From positions 1 through 36,517 of the forward strand of contig JADFAM010000051.1 in the NCBI GenBank assembly GCA_015665265.1: a DNA stretch of 36,517 nucleotides, written 5' to 3'. The position numbers were made by a program, and so were the translations under genes. The notes below the pieces were generated by a model that saw nothing but the letters and a program-made list of their open reading frames with translations, was not told the origin of the DNA and made no database searches. Of the stretch, positions 1-8,691 are shown one piece after another. This stretch comes from Flavobacterium sp. (GTDB taxonomy: Bacteria > Bacteroidota > Bacteroidia > Flavobacteriales > Flavobacteriaceae). Each line of letters opens with the position of its first letter. The stretch's first letter is position 1.

Positions 1-1
1 A

Positions 2-496
2 GTGATGGCTCAGCAGAATCCTGATTCAAATGGGAACGCCTGGTTTGTAAAAAACATTAAATATGTTCAAACAGCAGACCAAGAAATTAGAGCATTAGAT
101 AGTACACTAACCAAAAGTACTGTTGTAGTGAATGAAAATAATATTCATAAAAAAATTAACTTTTCATTAGAAGTAGATTCTCTTGCATACATTAAACTAA
201 CAGAATATTCTTTAAATTCCCTAACATATGAAACATCCTCTAAGTTTGATGAATTTTCTGTTTTTTCAGAAATCTACTACAAAAACGGTTGGAAATCCTA
301 TATAGACGGAGAATTACAACCTTACACCAATGTTAATTATGTTTTGAGAGGAATGGAGATTCCTAAAGGAAAACACATTATAAAATTTAAATTTGAACCA
401 TCTGTCATAAAAACAGGGAGTATAATTTCTTTAATTTCTTATGCATTAATGGTATTAATTCCTATTAGTTGGTTTTTTTATTACAAGAAGAAATAA
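2..496 (+). CDS. YfhO family membrane protein, C-terminal part (5' truncated by window edge)
   Basis: The open frame runs in from the left edge and ends at TAA 494-496, so only about 164 C-terminal residues are visible. The start of the visible part (NPDSNGNAWFV) matches the extracytoplasmic segment that in YfhO-type proteins follows the multi-spanning membrane domain. It leads into a beta-rich soluble domain (SEIYYKNGWKSYIDGE) and one last hydrophobic helix (about residues 138-160) with a lysine-rich cytoplasmic end. YfhO proteins are large GT-C-like membrane proteins; in Firmicutes members act in glycosylation of teichoic acids, and in flavobacteria they lie beside polysaccharide genes, as here. 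Substrate unknown. The GTG/ATG codons at the window edge are not the true start. Confidence 0.8.
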   Translation: MMAQQNPDSNGNAWFVKNIKYVQTADQEIRALDSTLTKSTVVVNENNIHKKINFSLEVDSLAYIKLTEYSLNSLTYETSSKFDEFSVFSEIYYKNGWKSYIDGELQPYTNVNYVLRGMEIPKGKHIIKFKFEPSVIKTGSIISLISYALMVLIPISWFFYYKKK

Positions 497-680
497 TAAC
501 TTATGATTAGCTATGCTGTTTGTAAATAGCTATTTAAATATTATAGTAATTCAATACTTTTTCTAAATAGCACAATACTATTCTTTCTATAGACCCTAAA
601 GTTGTTTAATTTTATTAAATATTTGTTTGTGAAAGAGAACTGTATGTATTTTGGATTAATTCCCAATCCTTACAAGTAAA

Positions 681-714
681 AAAAAAGTTGGCTATTAATT
701 TAGTCAACTTTTTT
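681..714. terminator. Bidirectional intrinsic terminator between convergent genes
   Basis: A stem of 13 pairs (681-693 with 702-714, one G-T pair) encloses an 8-nt loop. One arm begins with an A-run and the other ends in a T-run, so it can act as an intrinsic terminator on both strands. It sits between the plus-strand YfhO gene (stop 496) and the minus-strand regulator (stop 766). The rest of 497-765 is AT-rich with nothing else recognisable. Confidence 0.75.
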
Positions 715-765
715 ATTTCAATTTTTTATGGTGTTATTTAAAAATATATTAAAGAAATAAATACT

Positions 766-2403
766 TTAAGTAACATCATTATTTAATGAATTCAGATATT
801 CAGAAGGAGATAGTCCAGTAAAATTTTTAAAAGACCTCGAGAAAGAAGACGCATTAGTGTAGCCAATTTTATTTCCTAATGCTTCTACAGTATATTTTCT
901 ATATTTAGATTCTTTATTAATTAAGTTTAATAAATAATTCATTCTTAACTCAGTAATATACTGTTTGTAGGTTTTTCCTTTTCTTTCATTAACAATTGAT
1001 GAAAGATATGATGTGTTAGTATTTAATTGTTTAGCCAATTTGTTAATGTTAAATGTGCTATCAAGATAAATTTCTGATATTTCAAAATTTTCAAGTTCCC
1101 TGAGAACCATTTCTTCTAACTCTAAATTAATGGAATAATCTTTTTTTGGGGCAGTTAAGTTTTCTGAAGATCTCTTTTTTTCTTTTTTAAATAAGTATAA
1201 TCCTATTATAATTATTAAAATTGTAATTAATAAAAATGTGATAATTAAATTAATTTTAGTTTTAATTTCTTTATTAATAATAGAATCGTTTACTTTTTTT
1301 ATCTGATCAAAATCATATAAATAATGATTTTTATTTGCCTCTGTTTTACTTTCATTTAATATTTTCAACTTATCTAGTGCTAATTTTGAATATTTAAAAG
1401 CACTATCTATTTTATTACTACTGTTATACAAATCTGCTAGAATATTAAATATTGCTATTTTATTTTTTTCAGTACTTGGGCTTGTATTTTTGAAATTTAA
1501 AAATTTATATGAATGATAATATGAGGAATCATTTATTTTTAAATTCTTAAAAATTATGGATTTTAAAAAATGATAACTTTGAGATTTATGATCTAATTCA
1601 TAACTATTAACTTTTTCAAGAGCTTTTTTAAATTCCTTTCTTTTGATTAAAACATTAGCTACTCTAAGATTATATAAACTCAAAGAGTTTTTGTGTTTAG
1701 GATTAAATTCTTCTGACACATGAAAGGCTTTCTTGTAATATATTAGAGTAGAGTCTAAATATTTATCGTTGTTCTTACTAATAGCAAAATAAGTATCTCC
1801 TAGAGTGTTAAAAGAGCTAGCAATAGCAATTTTTAAAGTATAGTCATATAAATTTTTATTATCTGGTTTTATTTTAGAAAGTACTTCCAATACTTGCTTT
1901 GACAAAGAAATGGCTTCTTGATGAAAACCTAAATTACTTTTTAATAATGCTAATCTTTTTTTTAAAAATATTTTTCTCCACTTAGTATTATTGTCTTTCT
2001 CTGGATATTTAGTTAGATATTGTGTTTGTTTTTTTAAATAATTAAAAGCTTCATCAAATTTTTCTTGGTTGTTTTTTATCCAAAATAAACGTGTTAATGA
2101 TCTAAATTTTATATTTAAATTACAATTTTCAATGGTAGTATCTGAGAGAATTGTTAATGCAATTTCTTCAGATTTTTTAAAGTTTCCAGATTTATAATAA
2201 GCAGAGGCAATATTATTTTTAGCTTTACTTATTATACATGGATCATTAGAGTTAAGTAATTTCTTAGAATAATAAAAAACGCTATCTAAGTTAATATTAG
2301 AATAATAAAATACTTTATTTTGATATTCTTCGTATTGATCAATATCTTGACTAACTGCAAAAGATGAGAATAATAAAATGGTAAATTGTAAGATATTTTT
2401 AAT
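766..2403 (-). CDS. TPR-containing, membrane-anchored AraC-family regulator with non-canonical start codon
   Basis: The frame is open from a stop at 2461-2463 down to 766 but has no ATG, GTG or TTG before TTG 1905, which would begin in the middle of the TPR region. The frame upstream codes for a convincing signal peptide (KNILQFTILLFSSFAVSQ) just after an ATT at 2401-2403, followed by TPR-like helices such as DSVFYYSKKLLNSND. I therefore model a 545-residue protein starting at ATT (ATC at 2407-2409 is the alternative). Order: signal peptide 1-19, TPR-like repeats to about 370, one membrane helix about 383-405 (INLIITFLLITILIIIIGLYLF), and an AraC-type double HTH about 451-541 ending in FKNFTGLSPSEYL. 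Flavobacterial proteins of this design place periplasmic TPRs above a cytoplasmic DNA-binding domain; the signal sensed is unknown. The gene may be expressed poorly or be a start-loss pseudogene. Confidence 0.7.
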   Translation of the reverse strand: MKNILQFTILLFSSFAVSQDIDQYEEYQNKVFYYSNINLDSVFYYSKKLLNSNDPCIISKAKNNIASAYYKSGNFKKSEEIALTILSDTTIENCNLNIKFRSLTRLFWIKNNQEKFDEAFNYLKKQTQYLTKYPEKDNNTKWRKIFLKKRLALLKSNLGFHQEAISLSKQVLEVLSKIKPDNKNLYDYTLKIAIASSFNTLGDTYFAISKNNDKYLDSTLIYYKKAFHVSEEFNPKHKNSLSLYNLRVANVLIKRKEFKKALEKVNSYELDHKSQSYHFLKSIIFKNLKINDSSYYHSYKFLNFKNTSPSTEKNKIAIFNILADLYNSSNKIDSAFKYSKLALDKLKILNESKTEANKNHYLYDFDQIKKVNDSIINKEIKTKINLIITFLLITILIIIIGLYLFKKEKKRSSENLTAPKKDYSINLELEEMVLRELENFEISEIYLDSTFNINKLAKQLNTNTSYLSSIVNERKGKTYKQYITELRMNYLLNLINKESKYRKYTVEALGNKIGYTNASSFSRSFKNFTGLSPSEYLNSLNNDVT

Positions 2404-2512
2404 AACGATATTTTTATGTAATAATAAAAAAGGTATACATAGGGTATGTGATCTGTGAAATTAGACAAAAATTAATTAGGAAGTATTATTTTTAAAGAGT
2501 AATATGCTTTTT

Positions 2513-2545
2513 TTTACATATTACATAAATTTGGTTTTAGATTTG
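2513..2545 (+). promoter_or_regulatory. Putative Bacteroidota promoter for the polysaccharide cluster
   Basis: A perfect TAnnTTTG -7 element (TAGATTTG, 2538-2545) is preceded after 21 nt by TTTA (2513-2516), close to the -33 TTTG consensus. A second overlapping match, TAAATTTG, lies at 2526-2533. Transcription would start near 2551, about 45 nt before the TTG start of the first glycosyltransferase. Confidence 0.5.
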
Positions 2546-2594
2546 CATCTATGAAACAACAAATTTATTTTTTAATCATAAATTCATTTATGTT

Positions 2595-3779
2595 TTGAGA
2601 GTTGGAATGATCTTGGATGATGTTTTTCCTCCCGATCCAAGGGTGGAGAATGAGGCTATTACGTTAATTAATGGCGGATATGAAGTTTTTTTATTTTGTT
2701 TAAATAATGGTAGTCAAAAAACTAAAGAATTAATTAACGGTATAAAAATAAGACGATATAAATTTAGTAAACTTACGTATAAACTTTCAGCCCTTTCTTA
2801 TGACCTTCCATTTTATAAAATGATAATGAGACCAAAAATCAATCATTTTATAAAAAAAAATAATATTGATTTTCTTCATATTCATGATATTAGAATAGCT
2901 GAAACTGTCTTTAAAGTTAATAAAAAGTATAAATTAAAAGTAGTTTTAGATCTTCATGATAATATTCCAGAAAATATGAGGTTTTATCCTCATTTAAGAA
3001 AATTTCCTGGTAAGTACATTATTTCACCTAAAAAATGGAAAATAAAAGAAAGTGAATTCATCATAAAGGCGGATAAAATCATAACAGTTTCACCGAATTT
3101 TGCTAAAGATATTATTGAAGAAAATAATATTGAAAAAGAAAAAATGATTCTAGTACCCAATACAGTTAGAAAATCGTTTTTTAAAGAAGCTATTTATTCT
3201 AAAGTAATTGAAGAAAAGTATTCTAATAAATTTGTAGTCCTTTATTTAGGTGATACTAATATAAGAAGAGGATTGCTTACTGCTATAAGAGCTACCGAGA
3301 TACTTTCTAAAAGGATAGTAAATTTTAAATTAGTTATTGTTGGTCAAAACACAACAGATTCAATTTTAAAAGAAGAAACAAAAAAATTAAATCTAGAATC
3401 ATTTATAGATTTTGAGGGTTGGCAAGATGTTTCTCTATTTCCGTCGTATATTGTTGCAAGTAATATATGTATATCACCTCTTTATAGGAGTATTCAACAT
3501 GATGTTGCCTATGCAAATAAAATTTTTCAATACATGAGTTTTGGTAAACCTATCCTAGTTAGTAATGCAACTGCTCAAAAAGAGATCGTTGAAAGAATTA
3601 ACAGTGGATTAGTTCATCAAGAAAAAAATAAAGATGATTTTTCTTCTAAAGTATTGGAATTATATCTAAATAAAGAGAAAGCAGAAGAATTAGGTAATAA
3701 GGGTAAGCAATTTATAGAAAATGAATTCTCTTGGGAGGTTACCTCTCAAGCCCTGGTTAAATTATACAATGAGCTATAA
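2595..3779 (+). CDS. Glycosyltransferase family 4 protein
   Basis: This 394-residue protein has the GT-B layout of GT4 retaining glycosyltransferases. The N-terminal Rossmann half begins RVGMILDDVFPPDPRVENEA, and LHIHDIRIAE and LDLHDNIPE are typical of the acceptor half. The C-terminal donor half has VPNTVRK, LYLGDTNIRRG and the motif ANKIFQYMSFGKPIL, where the sugar-nucleotide-binding acidic residue is usually found. The start is TTG at 2595: the family normally starts a few residues before the first strand, and the only in-frame ATG (2607) would cut into that strand. No signal peptide, so it is a cytoplasmic or inner-membrane-face enzyme. It overlaps the next gene by 11 nt, indicating translational coupling. 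Sugar donor and acceptor cannot be read from sequence; a role in a surface polysaccharide follows from the neighbours. Confidence 0.85.
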   Translation: MRVGMILDDVFPPDPRVENEAITLINGGYEVFLFCLNNGSQKTKELINGIKIRRYKFSKLTYKLSALSYDLPFYKMIMRPKINHFIKKNNIDFLHIHDIRIAETVFKVNKKYKLKVVLDLHDNIPENMRFYPHLRKFPGKYIISPKKWKIKESEFIIKADKIITVSPNFAKDIIEENNIEKEKMILVPNTVRKSFFKEAIYSKVIEEKYSNKFVVLYLGDTNIRRGLLTAIRATEILSKRIVNFKLVIVGQNTTDSILKEETKKLNLESFIDFEGWQDVSLFPSYIVASNICISPLYRSIQHDVAYANKIFQYMSFGKPILVSNATAQKEIVERINSGLVHQEKNKDDFSSKVLELYLNKEKAEELGNKGKQFIENEFSWEVTSQALVKLYNEL

Positions 3780-5055
3780 GAAAAAAGTTTTAATTATAAC
3801 TTACTATTGGCCCCCTTCCGGAGGTTCTGGTGTTCAGCGGTGGTTAAAGTTTTCTAAATACCTAAGAGACTTTAATATTGAACCAGTTATTTATACTGTA
3901 GATAATCCTTCATATCCAATAAATGATACAAGTTTAGAAAGTGAAATACCGTTAGGTTTAGAAGTTTTAAAACAACCTATCTTTGAACCAAATTCTTTTT
4001 TATCTATTTTCGGAAACAATAAAAAGAAAGAGAGTTCTGGTTTTTTAAATCCAAATCCAACTTTATTGGGAAGATTTTTTCAGTATGTTAGGGCCAATTA
4101 TTTTATTCCAGATGCAAGAAAGTTTTGGATAATACCTTCCGTAAAATTTTTAAGTAATTATTTAAAGAATAATAAAATAGATGCTATCATTACTACTGGT
4201 CCACCTCATAGTATGCACCTCGTTGGATTGGCACTAAGAGATAAATTTAAAATTAAATGGATTTCAGATTTTAGAGACCCTTGGACCGAAATTGACTATT
4301 TCCAACAGTTACCATTAACCAAAAAAGCTAAGAAAAAACACTATCAATTAGAGCAAGAAGTTCTAGAAAAATCAGACATGGTTATAGTTGTTGGCGAGAC
4401 TATGAAAAAAAAGTTTCTGAAACATAATCACAATATTGAGGTGTTAACAAATGGTTTTGATTCATATGAAAATTCATTAACTATAGAATTAGACTTTAAT
4501 TTTTCTATAACACATGTTGGTTTAATGAATGCTGATAGAAACCCAACAATTTTATGGGAAGTCTTACATGAGATTTGTTCTGAAAATATTGATTTTAAAA
4601 ATAATTTAAGAATTAAATTCATTGGTAAAATTGATGATACTGTTATTCAAGATATCCAAGTTTTTAACCCTAAAAACATTGTAAGAATTCCTTATTTAGA
4701 TCATGAAGAGGTTCGTAAATATCAAGCGTCCTCTCAAGTATTGTTATTAAGTATTAATTATGTACCAAGTGCAAAAGGAATTATTACTGGGAAAATTTTT
4801 GAGTACTTACAAGCCAAGCGACCTATCCTATGTATTGGTCCAGAAGATGGAGATGCAGCAGCTATTCTCAAGAAAACAAATGCTGGTAACATTGTAGGTT
4901 TTAATAATAAAATTGAGTTAAAGGCTGCTGTATTAAAATTATATAAAGATTTTAAAGAAGAGAAATTATTTGTAAAATCTATTAATGTAGAACAATTTCA
5001 TAGAAAAAATATAACAAGGCAATTAGCACAAGTAATTAAAAAGGTAGTATCTTAA
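3769..5055 (+). CDS. Glycosyltransferase (GT4-like), second of the cluster
   Basis: I start this 428-residue protein at ATG 3769 (MSYKKKVLIITYYWPPSGG), overlapping the stop of the preceding gene by 11 nt. The longer open frame from 3721 would add 16 residues with no family resemblance. The glycine-rich N-terminal loop PPSGGSGVQRW, the segment IPDARKFW, ITTGPPHS and WISDFRDPW are hallmarks of a flavobacterial glycosyltransferase group with GT-B fold. The C-terminal half contains LTNGFD and GKIFEYLQAKRPILCIGPEDGD, the nucleotide-sugar site. Likely a cytosolic enzyme adding one sugar to a lipid-linked polysaccharide precursor, acting with the GT4 upstream and the epimerase downstream. Specific linkage unknown. 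Confidence 0.85.
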   Translation: MSYKKKVLIITYYWPPSGGSGVQRWLKFSKYLRDFNIEPVIYTVDNPSYPINDTSLESEIPLGLEVLKQPIFEPNSFLSIFGNNKKKESSGFLNPNPTLLGRFFQYVRANYFIPDARKFWIIPSVKFLSNYLKNNKIDAIITTGPPHSMHLVGLALRDKFKIKWISDFRDPWTEIDYFQQLPLTKKAKKKHYQLEQEVLEKSDMVIVVGETMKKKFLKHNHNIEVLTNGFDSYENSLTIELDFNFSITHVGLMNADRNPTILWEVLHEICSENIDFKNNLRIKFIGKIDDTVIQDIQVFNPKNIVRIPYLDHEEVRKYQASSQVLLLSINYVPSAKGIITGKIFEYLQAKRPILCIGPEDGDAAAILKKTNAGNIVGFNNKIELKAAVLKLYKDFKEEKLFVKSINVEQFHRKNITRQLAQVIKKVVS

Positions 5056-5109
5056 GAAGTAAAAAATTAATATTATGTGGTACTATAATTATTACCAAAG
5101 TTTAGATAA

Positions 5110-6192
5110 ATGAAAAAAATAGTTACTGTTATTGGAGCAAGACCACAGTTTATTAAAGCAGCTGTATTAAGTAGAATAATTAAAGAAAACGATGCTTTAG
5201 AAGAGGTAATCATTCATACAGGTCAGCACTTTGACACCAATATGAGTAAAATATTTTTTGATGAGATGATGATTCCAGAGCCTACCTATAATTTAGAGAT
5301 AAATAGTATGAGTCATGCAGCTATGACTGGGCAGATGATGGAAAAGATTGAAAAAGTATTAGAAATTGAGAAACCAGATGCTCTTATTGTATATGGTGAT
5401 ACTAATTCTACTATTGCAGGAGCTTTAGCGGCAAAAAAAATGAATATTAAAGTGGTTCATATAGAAGCTGGACTTCGATCTTTTAATATGAAAATGCCGG
5501 AGGAAATAAATAGAATTTTAACTGATAGAATTTCAGATTTATTGAGTTGTCCTTCTCAGGGAGCTATCAATAACCTAAACAATGAGGGCTTTCAGAATTT
5601 ACCTGTTTTGATTGAGAACCACGGAGACATTATGAAGGATGCTGTTAATTATTATAGTCAGTTTTCAGCAAATAAATCATCCATCATAAAAGATCAAAAA
5701 TTACAGAAAAATGAATTTGTTTTAGCTACTATCCATCGTCAAGAAAATACTGATGATGAGAAAAAGTTAAGATCAATTTTTCTTGGATTAGAAGAAATTC
5801 ATAAAATTCATACTGTAATTCTACCAATGCATCCCAGAACAAAAGCGGTATTAAATAAATTATCAATACATCCAAAAATACAAGTGATAGAGCCTGTTGG
5901 TTATTATGATATGTTAGAATTATTAAAAAACTGCTCAACAGTTATTACAGATAGTGGAGGATTACAAAAAGAAGCTTTTTTTAATAGAAAACAAACTATT
6001 GTAGTGAGAGATGAAACAGAATGGGTAGAACTTGTATCTCACGGATTTGCAAAAGTAGTAGGTGGTAATACCAAAATGATTTTACAAACGTTTGATACTT
6101 TTAAGGCAACAAATAAAGAGTTTACCGTTGATTTGTATGGTAATAATGTTGGGGAGAAAATATATCAATCTATTTATCAATTAATACATTAA
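5110..6192 (+). CDS. wecB: UDP-N-acetylglucosamine 2-epimerase (non-hydrolysing)
   Basis: Full-length 360-residue WecB/MnaA family enzyme, interconverting UDP-GlcNAc and UDP-ManNAc. Visible motifs: GARPQFIKAA near residues 9-18, VYGDTNST with Asp97, HIEAGLRS with Glu119, MPEEINR with Glu131/132, ATIHRQEN with His209, PMHPRTK with His241, and TDSGGLQKEA in the UDP-binding C-terminal half. These correspond to the catalytic acids and nucleotide contacts of the family. Cytosolic. It follows the glycosyltransferases by 54 nt and precedes the flippase by 3 nt, so it probably supplies a ManNAc-type precursor for this locus. No UDP-ManNAc dehydrogenase (wecC) is present in the window, so ManNAc itself may be used or wecC lies elsewhere. 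Confidence 0.95.
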   Translation: MKKIVTVIGARPQFIKAAVLSRIIKENDALEEVIIHTGQHFDTNMSKIFFDEMMIPEPTYNLEINSMSHAAMTGQMMEKIEKVLEIEKPDALIVYGDTNSTIAGALAAKKMNIKVVHIEAGLRSFNMKMPEEINRILTDRISDLLSCPSQGAINNLNNEGFQNLPVLIENHGDIMKDAVNYYSQFSANKSSIIKDQKLQKNEFVLATIHRQENTDDEKKLRSIFLGLEEIHKIHTVILPMHPRTKAVLNKLSIHPKIQVIEPVGYYDMLELLKNCSTVITDSGGLQKEAFFNRKQTIVVRDETEWVELVSHGFAKVVGGNTKMILQTFDTFKATNKEFTVDLYGNNVGEKIYQSIYQLIH

Positions 6193-6195
6193 ATT

Positions 6196-7653
6196 TTGGG
6201 AATTGTACTTAAGCAATCTTTTATAAATACATTAATTATTTACCTAAGTTTTGCTCTTGGTGGAATTAATGTTCTTATACTATATCCTCAAGTTTTAGAG
6301 GGTAAATATCATGGGATTGTTGTTTATTTACTATCAGTATCAAATATTATAATGCCATTAGCTGCTTTAGGTGTTCATCATACTATTGTTAAGTATTTTT
6401 CTTCTTATAATAATAAAATAGAAAAAGATAAATTTTTATCAAGTATTGTTTTTTTACCCCTTCTAATAGCAATACCACTTGGTTTTTTTGTTTCGGAGTT
6501 TTATAATCAAATTGGGAATCGTATTTCTCAGCAAAATCCTATTTTAAAGGATTACACCTTTGTTATTTTTATTGTATCCATATCAACAACATATTTTGAG
6601 GTTTTTTATTCATGGGCGAAAGTTCAAATGCAATCTATCTTTGGTAATATTTTAAAGGAGTTTTGGAATAGAGCTGTTGTTTTAATATTATTGATTTCAG
6701 TCTTTTTTGATTTTTTAACCAAACCTCAATTTATTTATTGTCTAACAGGCGCTTATGTTATTAGGGCTATTATCATGATGTTCTATGCATTTTGGTTATA
6801 TTTTCCAAAATTTAGTTTTCATCTTCCAAAAAATTTTAAAGAAGTTTTAAGGTATTCATTATACATGGTTCTTGCAGGGAGTGCAGGTGCTATACTTCTT
6901 GATATTGATAAGGTAATGATACCTGATAAAGAAACTGTTGAAATAGCAGCTTATTACGCAGTTGCGGTATTTATAGGTTCTTTAATTGAAGCACCAGGAA
7001 GAGCTATGGCTCAGATTTTACAACCTATTACTTCTAAAACTATTAATGACAATAATGCTGTGGAGATTGAAAGTTTGTATAAGAAAAGTTCTATAAACTT
7101 ATTATTAGTAAGTGGGCTTCTTTTTTTATTGGTTAATTGCGGAGTTCATGAATTATTTAAACTAATACCTGATAAAGGATATGCTGGTGGAGAATTGGTT
7201 GTTTTAATGATTTCAGGAGCTAAAATGTTTACCATGTTTTTAGGAAATAATGGTGCAATTATCAATAATTCTGTATTCTATAAAATTACACTTCCATTAA
7301 ACTTAGGTATGGCTTTTTCTGTCTATTATTTAAATATTTGGTTATTTGATCTTTATGGGACTAATGGTTTAGCATTGGCAACACTCATTGTTATTTTTGT
7401 TTTTAATACCATAAAACTTATTATTTTAAAGTTTAATTTGAATATCACACCAATAACTAATAAAACATTCATATCACTATTTTTAATAGTTGGTTTATTT
7501 TTTGCTTTCTATTTTTGGAATTTTAAATATCATCCAATTATTAATATAGCTTTGAAGACCATTATTATCTCAGTTGTCTACCTTTTAGCAGCGGTAAAAT
7601 TGAAGATATCTGCTGAGATAAACCAATTACTGACTAAAATTTTAAAACTTTAG
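6196..7653 (+). CDS. Polysaccharide flippase, Wzx/MATE-like (MVF superfamily)
   Basis: This 485-residue, strongly hydrophobic protein has about 12-14 membrane helices. The start MGIVLKQSFINT is a recognisable opening of flavobacterial lipopolysaccharide/polysaccharide flippases. That supports the TTG start at 6196, 3 nt after the wecB stop. Charged residues between helices (for example DIDKVMIPDKETVE) match the pattern of lipid-linked oligosaccharide transporters. The likely role is moving an undecaprenyl-linked glycan across the inner membrane. It is last in the plus-strand cluster and its final 4 nt overlap the convergent gene on the other strand. Assignment to the family is firm, substrate is inference. 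Confidence 0.85.
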   Translation: MGIVLKQSFINTLIIYLSFALGGINVLILYPQVLEGKYHGIVVYLLSVSNIIMPLAALGVHHTIVKYFSSYNNKIEKDKFLSSIVFLPLLIAIPLGFFVSEFYNQIGNRISQQNPILKDYTFVIFIVSISTTYFEVFYSWAKVQMQSIFGNILKEFWNRAVVLILLISVFFDFLTKPQFIYCLTGAYVIRAIIMMFYAFWLYFPKFSFHLPKNFKEVLRYSLYMVLAGSAGAILLDIDKVMIPDKETVEIAAYYAVAVFIGSLIEAPGRAMAQILQPITSKTINDNNAVEIESLYKKSSINLLLVSGLLFLLVNCGVHELFKLIPDKGYAGGELVVLMISGAKMFTMFLGNNGAIINNSVFYKITLPLNLGMAFSVYYLNIWLFDLYGTNGLALATLIVIFVFNTIKLIILKFNLNITPITNKTFISLFLIVGLFFAFYFWNFKYHPIINIALKTIIISVVYLLAAVKLKISAEINQLLTKILKL

Positions 7654-7958
7654 AGGTAGCAATCTAAATAATCTGTAAACAGGTGAAGTAGGAATGCTAT
7701 TCCCAGTATTCTACTTTTTTTTGGAATGACCATAAGGATATATGCTCCAGCTGCATAATAAGTATGTAAAGGGTGAAAATTGATGCTACATCTATTAGGA
7801 TCAAATATTGGATCAGCTAGTAAGTGATCTAAATCTACAAGCATTGATCCTAAAAATAGTAAATACACTTGCTTCCATTTTTTTTTATAAAAGCACAAAG
7901 AAATAACTAATGGCAACAAAAAATGAAATCCATAGTGTATAATGAATTTTAGAGACAT
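7650..7958 (-). CDS. DUF6122 family small membrane protein
   Basis: This 102-residue protein begins MSLKFIIHYGFHFLLPL. It has three or four hydrophobic helices with histidine and aspartate residues placed within or next to them: HYGFH, MLVDLDHLLADPIFD, FHPLHTYYA, LLHLFTDYLDCY. This resembles the DUF6122 family of Bacteroidota, whose function is not known. The repeated D/H motifs at helix ends recall metal-dependent membrane hydrolases of the YdjM/LexA-binding type, but that is only a suggestion. It starts 10 nt after the Crp-like gene, so the two are probably co-transcribed. The stop overlaps the flippase stop on the opposite strand. Confidence 0.75.
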   Translation of the reverse strand: MSLKFIIHYGFHFLLPLVISLCFYKKKWKQVYLLFLGSMLVDLDHLLADPIFDPNRCSINFHPLHTYYAAGAYILMVIPKKSRILGIAFLLHLFTDYLDCYL

Positions 7959-7968
7959 ATTTAATTGG

Positions 7969-8532
7969 TTAACTATTTTTTAAATCTCTTCTGATTCTGC
8001 TTAACTGAACTGGGGTAATATTTAAATAAGAAGCGATATGGTTAAGTGGTATAGATTCTAAAATTTGTGGTTTTTCTTCTAGTAATTTTAAATATAATTG
8101 TTTTGCATCTAATGAGGATAACTCACGATTTCTTTTATCCATCATAATAAATCCATTTTCAAGGAGTGACCAATATAAATTTGATATTTCTAAGTTAGTG
8201 GAGGCAAGCTTTTTAAATTCTCTAAAATCGCCTTTTAAAACGATACAATCTGTTAAAGCCTCGTGAGTCATTGTAGAGGGTTCGTCTAAAATTAAGGATG
8301 TTAAGGAGCCAAATGCTTGAGGATAGACGAATAAAAAACGAGTATGAGATTTTCCTTTTTCATCTGTATAATAAGACCTTGTAATACCCTTTTTAATAAA
8401 AAACATATCATAGGTTTTTTTTTCTAGAGTAACTAGTTTCTCGCCTTTCTTATATTCAACCTCTTCAAGTATATTAACTATTAAATTTATTGCTGTTTTT
8501 GAATGAATATATAATTCTATAATACTTTCCAT
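7969..8532 (-). CDS. Crp/Fnr family transcriptional regulator
   Basis: This 187-residue protein has an N-terminal cyclic-nucleotide-binding-like beta-roll (about 25-115; VEYKKGEKL, FFIKKGITRSYY, FGSLTSLI) and a C-terminal winged helix (about 140-187) ending SIPLNHIASYLNITPVQLSRIRRDL. The canonical cAMP-binding Arg/Glu cassette is not evident, as in many Bacteroidota members, so the ligand may differ or be absent. The protein is shorter than E. coli Crp (about 210) because the linker helix and wing are trimmed. Start ATG 8532. A TAnnTTTG-like element lies 60 nt upstream. Target genes unknown. Confidence 0.88.
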   Translation of the reverse strand: MESIIELYIHSKTAINLIVNILEEVEYKKGEKLVTLEKKTYDMFFIKKGITRSYYTDEKGKSHTRFLFVYPQAFGSLTSLILDEPSTMTHEALTDCIVLKGDFREFKKLASTNLEISNLYWSLLENGFIMMDKRNRELSSLDAKQLYLKLLEEKPQILESIPLNHIASYLNITPVQLSRIRRDLKNS

Positions 8533-8591
8533 GTTTTTTTCTGGTAAGGTGGAAATAAAGTTAAATTTTTTAAAAAGGGAATCATATATTT

Positions 8592-8599
8592 CAAAATTA
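8592..8599 (-). promoter_or_regulatory. Candidate -7 promoter element for the Crp-like gene
   Basis: On the minus strand this reads TAATTTTG, a perfect TAnnTTTG match, 60 nt before the ATG. No good -33 TTG is seen 19-21 nt further upstream, so support is moderate. The rest of 8533-8691 is A/T-rich with no gene or convincing terminator. Confidence 0.35.
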
Positions 8600-8691
8600 A
8601 GAAAAAAAAAGAAAAAAATTAATTAACCTTTTTAAATTCAAGTACACTAATTAAATTGCTCAAATTTTAGTTGTTACCTAGAGCTACAAAA

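Noticed and set aside
766-1905. Regulator starting at TTG 1905 (379 residues)
   Set aside because: It would begin in the middle of the repeat domain and lose the signal peptide that is plainly encoded upstream in the same frame; kept only as the fallback product.
2286-2468. 60-residue minus-strand open frame at the start of the regulator
   Set aside because: It overlaps the signal-peptide and first TPR region of the AraC-type gene in another frame and is a composition-driven run of Tyr/Ile/Leu with no family likeness.
3721-3768. Upstream extension of the second glycosyltransferase from ATG 3721
   Set aside because: The extra 16 residues overlap the first glycosyltransferase by 59 nt and do not resemble the family N-terminus, which begins at ATG 3769.
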